64,000 bases of DNA from an uncultured Myxococcales bacterium (GTDB lineage Bacteria > Myxococcota_A > UBA9042 > DTJE01), in assembly GCA_903936705.1 (NCBI GenBank), contig CAIZWN010000078.1, positions 1 through 64,000 on the forward strand, written 5' to 3'. The notes under the pieces are model-generated. The model had not been told where the DNA came from, searched no databases, and saw nothing but the letters and a program-made list of their open reading frames with translations. Both the position numbers and the translations under genes were made by a program. This document shows, piece by piece, positions 35,786-45,273 of the stretch (its first letter is position 1; each line of letters starts with the position of its first letter).

Positions 35786-36504
35786 CCTCGCTCGCCAATG
35801 TTTCCAGTGACAATTGCAACCGAAGCGCTGGTTCCGATTCGAGAGGCGCCAGCACCGATCATCTTCAGAGCATCTGCCGTGGTGCGGATTCCGCCGGACG
35901 CCTTCACTTTCAGCGCATCTCCCACGGTCGCCTGCATCAGTGCGACGTCCCCAACGGTTGCGCCACCAGGCCCAAAACCCGTAGATGTCTTGACGAAATG
36001 GGCGCCGGCAAGCCGGGCCAATTCGCAGGCTGCCACCTTCTGATCATGGTCCAGGCATCCGGCCTCGATAATCACTTTGACACGGCACGGACTGGCTGCC
36101 AGCACGACACCTCGAATGTCATCAATCACGGCGGCACGATCACCGGATTTCAGGAGGCCCAATTGCAACACCATGTCGATTTCATCAGCACCATCCAGGA
36201 CCGCCTGGCGCGTCTCGAATGCCTTGACGTCGCTGCGCATGGCACCGAGTGGGAAGCCGACCACAGCAACAACCATGACTCCCGAACCGACAAGTAACTT
36301 CCTGCAGGTTTGAACGTTCACGCCATTTACGCAAACGGCTGCGAAACCGAACGATCTTGCCTCCGCGCAAATCCTGGCCATATCGTCTGGCGTTGCGTCT
36401 GCACGAAGCAGCGTGTGATCGATTCGGGCGGCAAGATCGCGTCGAATCTCATCGTCCGATAACCTGTTGACGTCATCTCGCGAACCGTTTCTGGATTCGG
36501 CCAC
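35779..36504 (-). CDS. deoC: Deoxyribose-phosphate aldolase
   Basis: Splits 2-deoxyribose 5-phosphate into acetaldehyde and glyceraldehyde 3-phosphate in nucleoside salvage. The Schiff-base Lys172 (HFVKTSTGF), the proton-relay Lys201 (KVKASGGIR) and Asp110 (ADEIDMV) are intact. GTG start with GGAAGGTG upstream. 241 aa, slightly long at the N-terminus. The upstream lipoprotein gene stops 6 bp away, so the two may be co-transcribed. Confidence 0.94.
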   Translation of the reverse strand: MAESRNGSRDDVNRLSDDEIRRDLAARIDHTLLRADATPDDMARICAEARSFGFAAVCVNGVNVQTCRKLLVGSGVMVVAVVGFPLGAMRSDVKAFETRQAVLDGADEIDMVLQLGLLKSGDRAAVIDDIRGVVLAASPCRVKVIIEAGCLDHDQKVAACELARLAGAHFVKTSTGFGPGGATVGDVALMQATVGDALKVKASGGIRTTADALKMIGAGASRIGTSASVAIVTGNIGERGY

Positions 36505-36510
36505 CGAAAT

Positions 36511-37116
36511 TCACCTTCCGTAGCCGGTCAGGGGATCCTTTTCGGTCAGGTCCTTCGCGAACGTCAAAACCAGGTTTCGGCCGACTGGTTCAGCCGTCTG
36601 GTCCGCGCGCTGATCGATAAGGTCGAACCGCACACTGCCGACAATCAGCCCCCCGGGGGCAAGATTGAACTTCTCGAGCGTCATGGTGCCTGACAATGCC
36701 ACCAACGGCTGGAGCGATGCTGGGCACGTGTCTCCAAGCAGCAGGGTAACGCGCGCCAGCTTGTCAAATGAAATCTCAGAGTCAGGGCTTAGGTCAAATG
36801 ATGCTCGGATGGCCGGCAGATCCAGGAACTGTAAAATCAGTTCATCGGAAATCGTTGGATCCCGCCATCCGCGACGCAGTTCCAGGGTTGCGTTCTCATC
36901 GGAATTCCGCAGCCATACGACGCTGTCGAATGTCATTGACAGCGGCTCGAATCGGCGTGCTTCGTCGCCTACACACGGGCTTACAACCAGGTACTCGCCA
37001 GTCAGCAGACTGGTCTGTGAGCTGCACGATACGAACGCCAGAAATGGCATGATCAACGCGAAGCATTCACGCTTGTGTATGAAGGACAACAGCGCGGCAG
37101 GAAAATGCCGGTTCAT
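36511..37116 (-). CDS. Putative lipoprotein of unknown function
   Basis: ATG 37116 preceded by GGGGGG. A long signal (MNRHFPAALLSFIHKRECF then ALIMPFLAFVSC) ends in a lipobox with the lipidated Cys at 31. The ~170-residue mature part is beta-rich with two further cysteines (VSPCVGD, GDTCPAS) that could pair. No known domain recognised. It shares a transcript direction with bactofilin upstream (84-bp gap) and deoC downstream (6-bp gap). Confidence 0.65.
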   Translation of the reverse strand: MNRHFPAALLSFIHKRECFALIMPFLAFVSCSSQTSLLTGEYLVVSPCVGDEARRFEPLSMTFDSVVWLRNSDENATLELRRGWRDPTISDELILQFLDLPAIRASFDLSPDSEISFDKLARVTLLLGDTCPASLQPLVALSGTMTLEKFNLAPGGLIVGSVRFDLIDQRADQTAEPVGRNLVLTFAKDLTEKDPLTGYGR

Positions 37117-37200
37117 CGCACCCCCCGAAAACGGGCGGGTTCGCCCCGGCGCAGACAGCAACCCGGAAGACGCAAGTGGCAGCCGGGAAGCGGACTGGCA

Positions 37201-37602
37201 CTATGCGCCGGAGGCCGTAGTACCGCCACCGACCGGACGGGTTGCCCCGTCCCGCCCTTCCATCACACAGTTGCCATCGAAAATCGCACCCTTCTGCACG
37301 ACCAGGCTTCCGGCTTGCATGTTGCCGCGAAGCTTGCCCGGGGCATGCAGTTCGATGCCCGTCTTGGCACGAATGTTCCCGACGACCTCTCCCTGGACGA
37401 CAACGGTATCAACGGTGATCTCGGCCTTGACCCTGGCCCCTTCACCTATGATCAACGTGCCGTCCGAGAAAATCTCGCCGGTAAATTTGCCGTCGATACG
37501 GACGATTCCCTCGAAAGTCAGCTTGCCCTCGAACTCGCTGCCTCGGCCGAGCAGGGCATTGACATCACCGGGGCGCGCAGGCCCCTGCGGACCGGAATTC
37601 AT
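37201..37602 (-). CDS. Bactofilin
   Basis: Bactofilins polymerise without nucleotide into cytoskeletal filaments that organise cell shape, polarity or chromosome segregation. The 133-aa protein has the right-handed beta-helix core in order: LLGRGSEFEGKLTFEGIVRI, GKFTGEIFSDGTLIIGEGA, VKAEITVDTVVVQGEVVGNI and KLRGNMQAGSLVVQKGAIFDG. The N-terminal ~15 and C-terminal ~20 residues are disordered. Start ATG 37602 with GAGG upstream; the long in-frame extension covers the divergent gene and is not real. Confidence 0.92.
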   Translation of the reverse strand: MNSGPQGPARPGDVNALLGRGSEFEGKLTFEGIVRIDGKFTGEIFSDGTLIIGEGARVKAEITVDTVVVQGEVVGNIRAKTGIELHAPGKLRGNMQAGSLVVQKGAIFDGNCVMEGRDGATRPVGGGTTASGA

Positions 37603-37666
37603 GTGTTTGACCTCGCTGTTGCTTGCGGCCGGCACCACCGGACGACCTCTGACTAGGAACCGCCGA

Positions 37667-37695
37667 ACATTAGTCCGAAGCTTTCGTCTAGTCAA
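37667..37695 (-). promoter_or_regulatory. Sigma70-type promoter of the bactofilin gene
   Basis: On the minus strand TTGACT (37695-37690) and TAATGT (37672-37667) with 17-base spacing. The leader would be about 58 bases. The facing gene at 37810 has TAGAAT at 37783-37788 but no clear -35. Confidence 0.6.
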
Positions 37696-37809
37696 TCCTG
37701 GTTTCGGCAGATCATTTCGGGCGGGCGTTTCAGGGCCGGGCAAACCTGCACATAGACATCGACGAGAGTCCCCCCACGGTGATAGAATAACGCGCCTCAG
37801 GAGGTCGAG

Positions 37810-40800
37810 ATGGCAGTCAAGTGCCCGTTTTGCGGCGACCGGATTGAAACCAGCGGCATCAAAGCGGCTGACCTGGTCACCTGCCAGACATGCCAAGCGA
37901 CTGTGGATGTCCTGCTTGCAGACCCAGTCCAGGATGACATTGGCTCTCCGGATGCCGTATCGCCGGCATCTTTTACGGGGCCGGTCAGAGATGTGCCCCC
38001 CGTTGAGGCAGATGTCGGGGTTGGATCGTACTCGCTGCGTTCGAACGACATGAAACACGCGAAGGAAGCGGTATTCGGCAGCACCTCAGTCCGTCCGCCA
38101 ACAGTCGAACGCACGTCGTCTGCAGCCCAGCCAGTCGCGGCTGGGCCCGCCGCAGACGACTGGCTCTCTGCGCCAGACCTTCGCAGCCAGCATGTGACCG
38201 TACCGCCGGTCGTTCCCAGGCTGATACCTACGCCCTCCCCGGTTCATCAAGAGCCTTCTGTCAGCCATCGTCCAGAACAGGTTTCTGTTGAAAAGGCACC
38301 TGGGAAGCCGTTCTCGGCGGAACAGGATTGGGCCGCATCCGACATGAACCAGACACTTGACAGGCTCAGCGGATTCCTTCTGGATCCAGCCGAGCTGGCC
38401 AACGATGCGGGCCTGGCGGTTTCGCCGGGGGCCGATGTCTCGGATCGACTTCCACCTGGCAGCGTACGTCTTGATGATTTGAACCTTTCGTTTGACGACC
38501 TTCAGCCACTCAAGTTTCAGGAAACTTCAGGGGCTTCTCGTGCTGCAGGCGATCCAGGAACAACGTTGGATATCGATGCTGTGATGCGCCAGGAATCTTC
38601 TGTCGACAGCATTCCTCGTTGGGTCGAACCGAATCCCGAGGCGCAGCGCGGCGTGCCCAATTCCGAGTCGCCGTGGCACATGTCGCCATCGTCGAAGTCG
38701 GCTGATATTGGCGGCGCCAAACAGCCTTTGCCCTCTGACGGCAGGAAAGTGATCGAGGACGATCCTTGGGCGGTTTCGGAACTCAAGCCAGCGACCGCCC
38801 CGGCGGGAATGGATTTCGGTGGTCATTGGGGCACGCAGCCACCGGTTGATTCGGGGCAGGGCAGCCAATCGTCGTTGGAATACGATTTTGCGGCGCCAGG
38901 TGCGCCTCCTGACAGTTTCGGCGCCTCGCTTTTCGATGGCGCCACGTCTGCCTCGTTGCAGATCGAGATTCCCTCGAAGGGATCAACATCTTCCCGGTCT
39001 GCCGAAATTGCCCCGGCTGGCGCTGCGCCGCTTCCGGTTGGAAGGGCTGCGAATGGAGATAGGAAGAAGCGCAGAAAATCCGCGTCGACCGCTGATGGCC
39101 GTTCCATTGCCAAGCCGCTTCTTGTTGCAGGGCTTCTTGTGATTCTGGTTGGAGTGATTCTGGGCCAGACTGAATATGGTTACTTTGGGATTGGCCTGCT
39201 TGGCAATGGCTCGTCCAGCCAGGCTGTTCGCAGGGCGGTCACTCCCGGAGGTGGTCCAGGAAGCGGATCTGGCGGCGTTCCAGCCGCGATGCCGGACCGG
39301 CGTGATGCCTGGCAGAAAGAGATTGTTCGAATTCAGCGTTTGCTGGTCGATAGTCCCAAGGACGAGACCCTGCGAGCTGAACTGCTGGTAGTCCTTTCCC
39401 GCCTGCGTGAACGCTTTCCATCCGTCCTGGCAGCAGATCCTGCGCTGTCGGCCAAACTTCAGGAGTTGCTTGCTCAGGTCAGCATGAAGGGCGACGCGGC
39501 TGATCTTGTGAGGGCAGCCGATCTCATGACTGCCGGCAACTGGGCCGAAGCCAGATCGCTTGTCGATCGGCTGCAGGCCGTGGCATCTTCTGATCCGTAC
39601 GTTCCCTATCTAGCCGGGAAAATAGCGATAGGTCAGGACCGGTTCGATGATGCGCTGAGGGCTTTCGACAAGGCTCTGGCAAAGGATTCATCGATGGTGG
39701 CCGCCACGTACTTCAGCGGCTATGCCCAATTGAAGAAGCAGGAATTGGTGAAGGCCCGTTCGTCCTTCGAGGCCGTCCTTGCCCGCGAAGCCGATCACCT
39801 GTCTGCACGCCTGGGGCTTGCAGAGGTGTTGCTGGCCTCAAGCGACCTCGAGGGTGCAGCGCGTCTTTCAAACGAGGTGATTGCAAAGGGGCAGCCTGGG
39901 GTGGACTCGGACGAGCTGTTCGGGGCAAGGGTTCTGCTGGCTCGGGTCGAGGACCAGCGCGGGGCGAAGGATGCGCGTTTGAAGGAACTGCGTGCCGCGC
40001 TTGGAATTCGACCTTCCGATAGCAGCATTGCGGTGGAGGTGTCCAGGCTGCTGCGGGCCGAGGCCAAGACCGGCGAGGCGCTGGGTGTTCTGACTGCTTC
40101 CCGCGAGGCACGTCGCGACAGCGAGCAATTTCTTTCGGCCTATGCCTCTGCAGCCTTTGCCGATGGCAAGCCGGATCTGGCCGAGGTAGCCGTTCTCGAA
40201 GGGCTTCAGAAATATCCCAAGTCCTCGGTGTTTCACGTGCTGAGAGGCAGGCGCGAACTTGATCAGCGGCGTCTTCGTTCGGCAGTTTCGTCGTTTGATG
40301 CCGCATTGCAGGTTGATCCGTCCGCGGTTGATGCATGGGTGTTGATGGCTCAGGGGCTAACTGCCGAAGGCCGTCTGGGCGAGGCCGTCGAGCGGTTGAA
40401 GGAAGGGCTGACGAAGACAGGGCAGTCGGTCAGTCTGCTTCTTGCGCTGGCCGCGATCCAGAAGGACCAGCACGACATGGTAGGCGCTGAAACAACTCTG
40501 AGGTTGGCCGTATCCAAAGACCAGGATAATTCAAAGGCGGCCCAGGACCTTGGCTTGATCGTCTTGTCCCAAGGGAGGATGGAGGAGGCCGCGAAGATCC
40601 TGATGGATATTGATATCAGGCGGCAATTGGATCGTGACGGCGTTCTTGGTCTGGCTCGTGCGCTCATGGGTCTGCGTCAGGCGGCGAAGGCGCGTGAGGT
40701 TCTTCAGCGTGTGCACGACTCCCTGATTGACGATTGGGATGTTACGGCCGAGTTGGGGCGCGCCATGTTCGAATCCGGGCAGGATGCCGACGCCGAGTCG

Positions 40801-41535
40801 ATTCTGCGAAAGGTTTTGCAGCAGCGCCCAACCCACCACGTCTCGTTCTACTATCTGGGCCGGCTTCTGACTGCGCGTGGAGACCGCAAGGGGGCGATTG
40901 ATGCCTTCGAGAACTCCATTCGTGCAAACTCGCGCAACACTTTGCCTCGTATCGAACTGGCGCGAATCCACATGGAGCTTCGTGACAACGAGTCCATCCG
41001 GCTGGCAAAGGCACAATTGGACGTCGTGATCGGGGCCTACTCCAGGAACGAGGTGGCCGAGGAGGATCGTGACCCTGACGCTTATCTGATGCACGGCCGC
41101 ATTCTTTTCGACGAACAGAAGTACACACTGGCCATGAAGGATTTCGAGTCTGCCTTGGCCAGGGCACCGACCCGCGTTGATATCATGGTGGGTTTTGCAC
41201 GCACCTTGTTCGAGGCCGCCAGGTACGATGATGCTCGCCCCTATCTCAGGCAGGTTCTCGGTCGGGATTTGCAGCATCCCGAGGCCAACTATCTGATGGG
41301 ACGCATACTTGTACGCGAAGGGAAGAGTCGTGAGGCCAGGGTGCATCTGGAGCGTGTTGTGCAACGGGATGCGCGTTCCTTCCCCGAGGCATATAGATTG
41401 CTGGGCATGATCTATCGTGACGAGGGGCTGAACGCGCTGGCCCGCACTTCGTTCCAGTCCTTCCTGCGCTATGCCGACCCTAAATCGGGTGAGGCCGAAG
41501 AGGCTCGCCAGCTTCTGGGGCGAATGCGCCACTAG
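37810..41535 (+). CDS. Zinc-ribbon, single-TM, TPR protein
   Basis: 1241 aa with GGAGG upstream of the ATG. The N-terminus is a zinc ribbon (VKCPFCGDRIETSGIKAADL, then CQTCQ), the MJ0042-like type common in myxobacteria. Residues ~45-430 are disordered, Ser/Pro/Asp rich, and may hold docking sites. A basic stretch (KKRRKSAS) precedes one TM helix (~437-457, LLVAGLLVILVGVILG). From ~495 to the end there are ~18 TPRs, for example PYVPYLAGKIAIGQDRFDDALRAFDKAL and FYYLGRLLTARGDRKGAIDAFENSI. Topology suggests cytoplasmic ribbon and periplasmic TPRs. Divergent from bactofilin. Function unknown. Confidence 0.75.
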   Translation: MAVKCPFCGDRIETSGIKAADLVTCQTCQATVDVLLADPVQDDIGSPDAVSPASFTGPVRDVPPVEADVGVGSYSLRSNDMKHAKEAVFGSTSVRPPTVERTSSAAQPVAAGPAADDWLSAPDLRSQHVTVPPVVPRLIPTPSPVHQEPSVSHRPEQVSVEKAPGKPFSAEQDWAASDMNQTLDRLSGFLLDPAELANDAGLAVSPGADVSDRLPPGSVRLDDLNLSFDDLQPLKFQETSGASRAAGDPGTTLDIDAVMRQESSVDSIPRWVEPNPEAQRGVPNSESPWHMSPSSKSADIGGAKQPLPSDGRKVIEDDPWAVSELKPATAPAGMDFGGHWGTQPPVDSGQGSQSSLEYDFAAPGAPPDSFGASLFDGATSASLQIEIPSKGSTSSRSAEIAPAGAAPLPVGRAANGDRKKRRKSASTADGRSIAKPLLVAGLLVILVGVILGQTEYGYFGIGLLGNGSSSQAVRRAVTPGGGPGSGSGGVPAAMPDRRDAWQKEIVRIQRLLVDSPKDETLRAELLVVLSRLRERFPSVLAADPALSAKLQELLAQVSMKGDAADLVRAADLMTAGNWAEARSLVDRLQAVASSDPYVPYLAGKIAIGQDRFDDALRAFDKALAKDSSMVAATYFSGYAQLKKQELVKARSSFEAVLAREADHLSARLGLAEVLLASSDLEGAARLSNEVIAKGQPGVDSDELFGARVLLARVEDQRGAKDARLKELRAALGIRPSDSSIAVEVSRLLRAEAKTGEALGVLTASREARRDSEQFLSAYASAAFADGKPDLAEVAVLEGLQKYPKSSVFHVLRGRRELDQRRLRSAVSSFDAALQVDPSAVDAWVLMAQGLTAEGRLGEAVERLKEGLTKTGQSVSLLLALAAIQKDQHDMVGAETTLRLAVSKDQDNSKAAQDLGLIVLSQGRMEEAAKILMDIDIRRQLDRDGVLGLARALMGLRQAAKAREVLQRVHDSLIDDWDVTAELGRAMFESGQDADAESILRKVLQQRPTHHVSFYYLGRLLTARGDRKGAIDAFENSIRANSRNTLPRIELARIHMELRDNESIRLAKAQLDVVIGAYSRNEVAEEDRDPDAYLMHGRILFDEQKYTLAMKDFESALARAPTRVDIMVGFARTLFEAARYDDARPYLRQVLGRDLQHPEANYLMGRILVREGKSREARVHLERVVQRDARSFPEAYRLLGMIYRDEGLNALARTSFQSFLRYADPKSGEAEEARQLLGRMRH

Positions 41536-41578
41536 TACCAGGTATCACGAACCGGCAAATTGGCAGCACGTCACGATC

Positions 41579-44500
41579 TCAAGTAAGACTGGCCGTTCCG
41601 GGTCCCAGCAGGCGTTCAATTTCAAGAATGATCTCGTCACAGGGATTTACCTGCCACTGCATGCCGGCACGCAGGGTCAGTTCACCCACATCAGGAAGCC
41701 GAAGCCGCAGTTCAAGCGGGCATGACCCCTTGAATCGTCTGGCGACCTCGCGCAGGCTGTCGATTGTCGTATCGCGAACCATGGCCATGTCCACGCGAAC
41801 GACCACCGCCTTGGCCATGGACTTGCGAGCCGCTTCAAGGCGTTCAATGGAATTGACCGTCAGCCGCACATGCTGGTCTTCACCCTCCATGTGAACATTG
41901 CCGGCTATAAGGACAGGGTCCTCTAGGTCAGTCAGAGCATCAAGTTGCGGCAGCGTACGTCCGCCAACAAAACACTCGACCTGGCCTGTGGCGTCCTCGA
42001 TGGTCAGGTAGGCAAACCGGTTGCCGCTGGCCTTTCCGACCTTGTCGTTGCGATCCAGTACTATTCCAGCAATCCGTATCGACTCGCCCTCATTCAGCGA
42101 TGCCATATCGCCAATCGGGGTCAACTCGAATCGTTCCAGTCGCCCCGCAAATCGGTCCAGCGGATGCCCGCTGATGTAGTAGCCAATCGCTTCGCGTTCG
42201 TATGCAAGGCGCTGTCTATCCGGCCATTCGGGAACGTGAGGCGGTCCCACGTCCACGGCCTTCGAGACTGGAAGCGCGTCGAACAAACTACCCTGGCCCG
42301 AATCTCGTTCCTCGCGTCGACGGACGGCATTCGACAAAAGAATATCCAGGCCCTCCACAATCGCCGCCCGGGTGTGCCCAAAGCCGTCCATGGCACCGCA
42401 TCGCGCAAGGGCCTCGATTACCCGCTTGTTCACCTTGCGCGTATCTACGCGGGACAGAAAATCGGTTACCGAGCTGAACGATTCGAGGTCCCTTGCCTCC
42501 TGGATAGCCTCGACTGCCGAGGTTCCGATGCCCTTCACGGCGGTAAGCCCGAAGCGGATGGCTGCCTTCCTGCTTCCTGACCCGTCGTCGGTATCCTCGA
42601 CCGTAAAGTCCGATGTAGAACTGTTGACGTCCGGCGGAAGAACCGGCACGCCCATCAGCCTGGCCTCGTGAATAAAGCGCATTACCTTGGCCTGGTCGCC
42701 CTTTTCGGCAGTCAGCACGGCACACAGGAACTCGGTCGAATAGTGGGCCTTGAGGTACGCCATTCGATAGGTCACATATGCATATGCAGCACTATGACTC
42801 TTGTTGAAACCGTACTCGGCGAAATACTCCATGTTCTTGAAAAGATCAGAGGCCTTGTCGACGTCTATGCCCCTGGCCGCGCAACCAGCAAGAAAAGGCT
42901 CTCGCTGCTCCTGCAGCGCTGGAAGATCCTTCTTTCCCATGGCACGTCGAAGGATGTCCGACTGCCCAAGGCTGAATCCCGCAAGACGGGACGTGATCAG
43001 AATGACCTGCTCCTGATACAGGATCGTTCCATACGTGTCCTGCAAGATTGGCTGCAATTCGGGAATGGGGTAGGAAGCTGTCTTCTCACCGTGCTTCACG
43101 GCGATGAATTCCTTGTCCATCCCGGAACCCAAAGGCCCCGGCCGAAAAAGAGCTATGATCGCGATGATGTCCTCGATTCGATCGGGCCGCAGGCGCCGCA
43201 CCAACTCGGTAATGCCGCGTGTTTCGAGTTGGAATACTCCTGCCGTTGCCCCCGTACAAATGAGGTCGAAGGTTGCCCGATCGTCCAGCGGGACATCCTC
43301 GATGCGAAACGACGGATTCCCCCTTGCGCGAATGGTCTTGACGGCGTTGCTGGTGACTGTCAGAGCTGTCAAACCAAGAAAGTCGAACTTGATCAGGCCG
43401 ACGTAGTCCAGGTCCTTCATGTTGAACTGCGTCACCACAGAACCGTCGTCAGTCACGAACAGCGGCGCGTATTCCTCGATGGGACGATCCGCGATGACCA
43501 CGCCTGCGGCATGTTTGCCTGGCTGCCGCGCAAGCCCCTCCAGCCGAAGTGCCACGTCCCAGAGTGTCTTGTACGTGCGGCTGCCGTTGATCAACTCCTG
43601 AAGGCGGGGTTCCATCGACCAAGCCTTGGCCAGCGTCATATCGACGGCCTCGGGAATCAGTTTGGCGATTGCGTCGCCCTCCTGGAATGTCAAACCAAGC
43701 ACTCGTGATCCGTCGCGAATAACTGCTTTTGCCTTCATCGCGTTGAAGGTGATGATCTGACAGACGCGCTCGCGTCCATAGCGCTCGGTAACGTATTGAA
43801 TGACCTGGTCACGCGACTCCATGCAGAAATCGATGTCGAAATCCGGGGGACTGATTCGTTCGGCGTTGAGGAAACGCTCGAAGAGAAGGTCATAAAGCAT
43901 CGGGTCTATATCTGTGATTCCAACCGCGAAGGCAACGAGGGATCCTGCCCCAGACCCACGGCCCGGCCCGACGGGAATGTCATGCTGTCTGGCCCACGCG
44001 ATGAAGTCGCGAACAACAAGATAGTAGGCGTCGAAACCCAGCCTGATTATGACATCCAGTTCCCTTTCGGCCCGGTCCTGGTAGGCCTTCTGATCCGGTT
44101 CCCGACCCAGGCGTCTGGCCTCGGCCAACCGGTTGGCCATGCATTCATGAGTGATCTGTCTAAGATGGTCGGCCACACTCTGTCCGTCGGGAGGCACGAA
44201 TACCGGAAAGTGATGATGCTTGGTGGTCAACAGTGAGTGCGGATCAATCGATTCTGCGATTCGAACCGTGTTTTCAAGCGCCTCGGGAAAATCGCGGAAC
44301 GATTCTGCCATCTCGTCGGGCGAAGCCAGATGAAACGAGTTCAATGGCAGTGTCTTCAGCGCCTCGGGCGTCAGCGTGCGCTTCATTTCGATAGCCACGA
44401 GAACGGCATGGGCGGCTGCATCGTCGCGAGCAAGGTAGTGGGCGTTTGCAGTAGCCACAAGCGGAATACCCGTCTCGCGGGACAGTTCGGCAAGGGCGAT

Positions 44501-45052
44501 GTTGGTCCTGGTCTGCTCGGCCAATCCATTGTTGGCGATCTCCAGGAAGTACCCTCCCGGACCAAACACTTCAGCGTGCCAGGCTACTGCCTCGCGGGCG
44601 GTATCGACATCGCCACGCAGGAGTGCCTGGGGAACCTCGCCACCCAGACAACCTGACAGCGCGATCAACCCCTTGGCATACGCAGCCAGAGCGTCCCGAG
44701 TAATCGCAGGCAGGGCATCCTTCTGAAATGGTTGCGTATAGGCGCGCGACAGCAGCGAACGCAGGTTGGAAAACCCCTCGGGGTTGCGGCACAAAAGCAC
44801 GAGGTGGTTGCGTCGGCCGCTGTCCGGATCGACAACGACTATCTCGGACCCAAAAATCGGCTTGATGTCGATTCCGATCTTGTCGTTGTGGCAAGCCTTC
44901 AGAAACTGAAGCGCCCCGAACAGATTCATGTGATCCGTCAAAGCGACGGCGGTCATCCCCTGGCTGTTTACCTGGCGAACCAGATCATCAATTCGTATAG
45001 TCGAATCCAGAAGACTGAACTGGGAATGAACGTGCAGATGCACGAAATTCAT
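41579..45052 (-). CDS. dnaE: DNA polymerase III alpha subunit
   Basis: Replicative polymerase. The PHP domain (FVHLHVHSQFSLLD, ALTDHMNLFGAL) is followed by the palm with PGRGSGAGSLVAF and catalytic PDFDIDF (~404). The thumb/fingers contain QVILITSRLAGFSLGQSD and FNKSHSAAYAYVTYRMAYLKAHY. Near 975-1050 is an OB-fold (IRIAGIVLDRNDKV). 1157 aa matches DnaE1. I chose ATG 45052 with GGAG 7 bases upstream over TTG 45070. A strong hairpin lies in the leader. Divergent from the giant TPR gene. Confidence 0.97.
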   Translation of the reverse strand: MNFVHLHVHSQFSLLDSTIRIDDLVRQVNSQGMTAVALTDHMNLFGALQFLKACHNDKIGIDIKPIFGSEIVVVDPDSGRRNHLVLLCRNPEGFSNLRSLLSRAYTQPFQKDALPAITRDALAAYAKGLIALSGCLGGEVPQALLRGDVDTAREAVAWHAEVFGPGGYFLEIANNGLAEQTRTNIALAELSRETGIPLVATANAHYLARDDAAAHAVLVAIEMKRTLTPEALKTLPLNSFHLASPDEMAESFRDFPEALENTVRIAESIDPHSLLTTKHHHFPVFVPPDGQSVADHLRQITHECMANRLAEARRLGREPDQKAYQDRAERELDVIIRLGFDAYYLVVRDFIAWARQHDIPVGPGRGSGAGSLVAFAVGITDIDPMLYDLLFERFLNAERISPPDFDIDFCMESRDQVIQYVTERYGRERVCQIITFNAMKAKAVIRDGSRVLGLTFQEGDAIAKLIPEAVDMTLAKAWSMEPRLQELINGSRTYKTLWDVALRLEGLARQPGKHAAGVVIADRPIEEYAPLFVTDDGSVVTQFNMKDLDYVGLIKFDFLGLTALTVTSNAVKTIRARGNPSFRIEDVPLDDRATFDLICTGATAGVFQLETRGITELVRRLRPDRIEDIIAIIALFRPGPLGSGMDKEFIAVKHGEKTASYPIPELQPILQDTYGTILYQEQVILITSRLAGFSLGQSDILRRAMGKKDLPALQEQREPFLAGCAARGIDVDKASDLFKNMEYFAEYGFNKSHSAAYAYVTYRMAYLKAHYSTEFLCAVLTAEKGDQAKVMRFIHEARLMGVPVLPPDVNSSTSDFTVEDTDDGSGSRKAAIRFGLTAVKGIGTSAVEAIQEARDLESFSSVTDFLSRVDTRKVNKRVIEALARCGAMDGFGHTRAAIVEGLDILLSNAVRRREERDSGQGSLFDALPVSKAVDVGPPHVPEWPDRQRLAYEREAIGYYISGHPLDRFAGRLERFELTPIGDMASLNEGESIRIAGIVLDRNDKVGKASGNRFAYLTIEDATGQVECFVGGRTLPQLDALTDLEDPVLIAGNVHMEGEDQHVRLTVNSIERLEAARKSMAKAVVVRVDMAMVRDTTIDSLREVARRFKGSCPLELRLRLPDVGELTLRAGMQWQVNPCDEIILEIERLLGPGTASLT

Positions 45053-45082
45053 CAACTTCTCCACAGACAAATACAGGCTCGC

Positions 45083-45102
45083 CCCGACCGGCTCCGGTCG
45101 GG
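45083..45102. other. Perfect inverted repeat in dnaE leader
   Basis: CCCGACCG (45083-45090) and CGGTCGGG (45095-45102) are separated by GCTC. The stem lies about 30 bases upstream of the dnaE ATG. No T-run follows on either strand, so it is not a classical terminator. Confidence 0.6.
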
Positions 45103-45209
45103 TTCCAAAGGGTAGCAGCCGGATGCGACGAAGGGAAGCTTCCGAGACTGGCGGTTGGTACCCCGGTCAACCGGGAATTCTGGACTGATTCACGCAGTGT
45201 TACTTGCCT

Positions 45210-45237
45210 TTGCGGCCCGCCTTGGGTTACATAATAC
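45210..45237 (+). promoter_or_regulatory. Weak candidate promoter for the giant TPR gene
   Basis: TTGCGG (45210-45215) and TAATAC (45232-45237) with 16-base spacing. The leader would be about 30 bases. Confidence 0.3.
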
Positions 45238-45273
45238 GCGCAACTTTTTTGTCCTGGATCGTACGAGGTGGGG

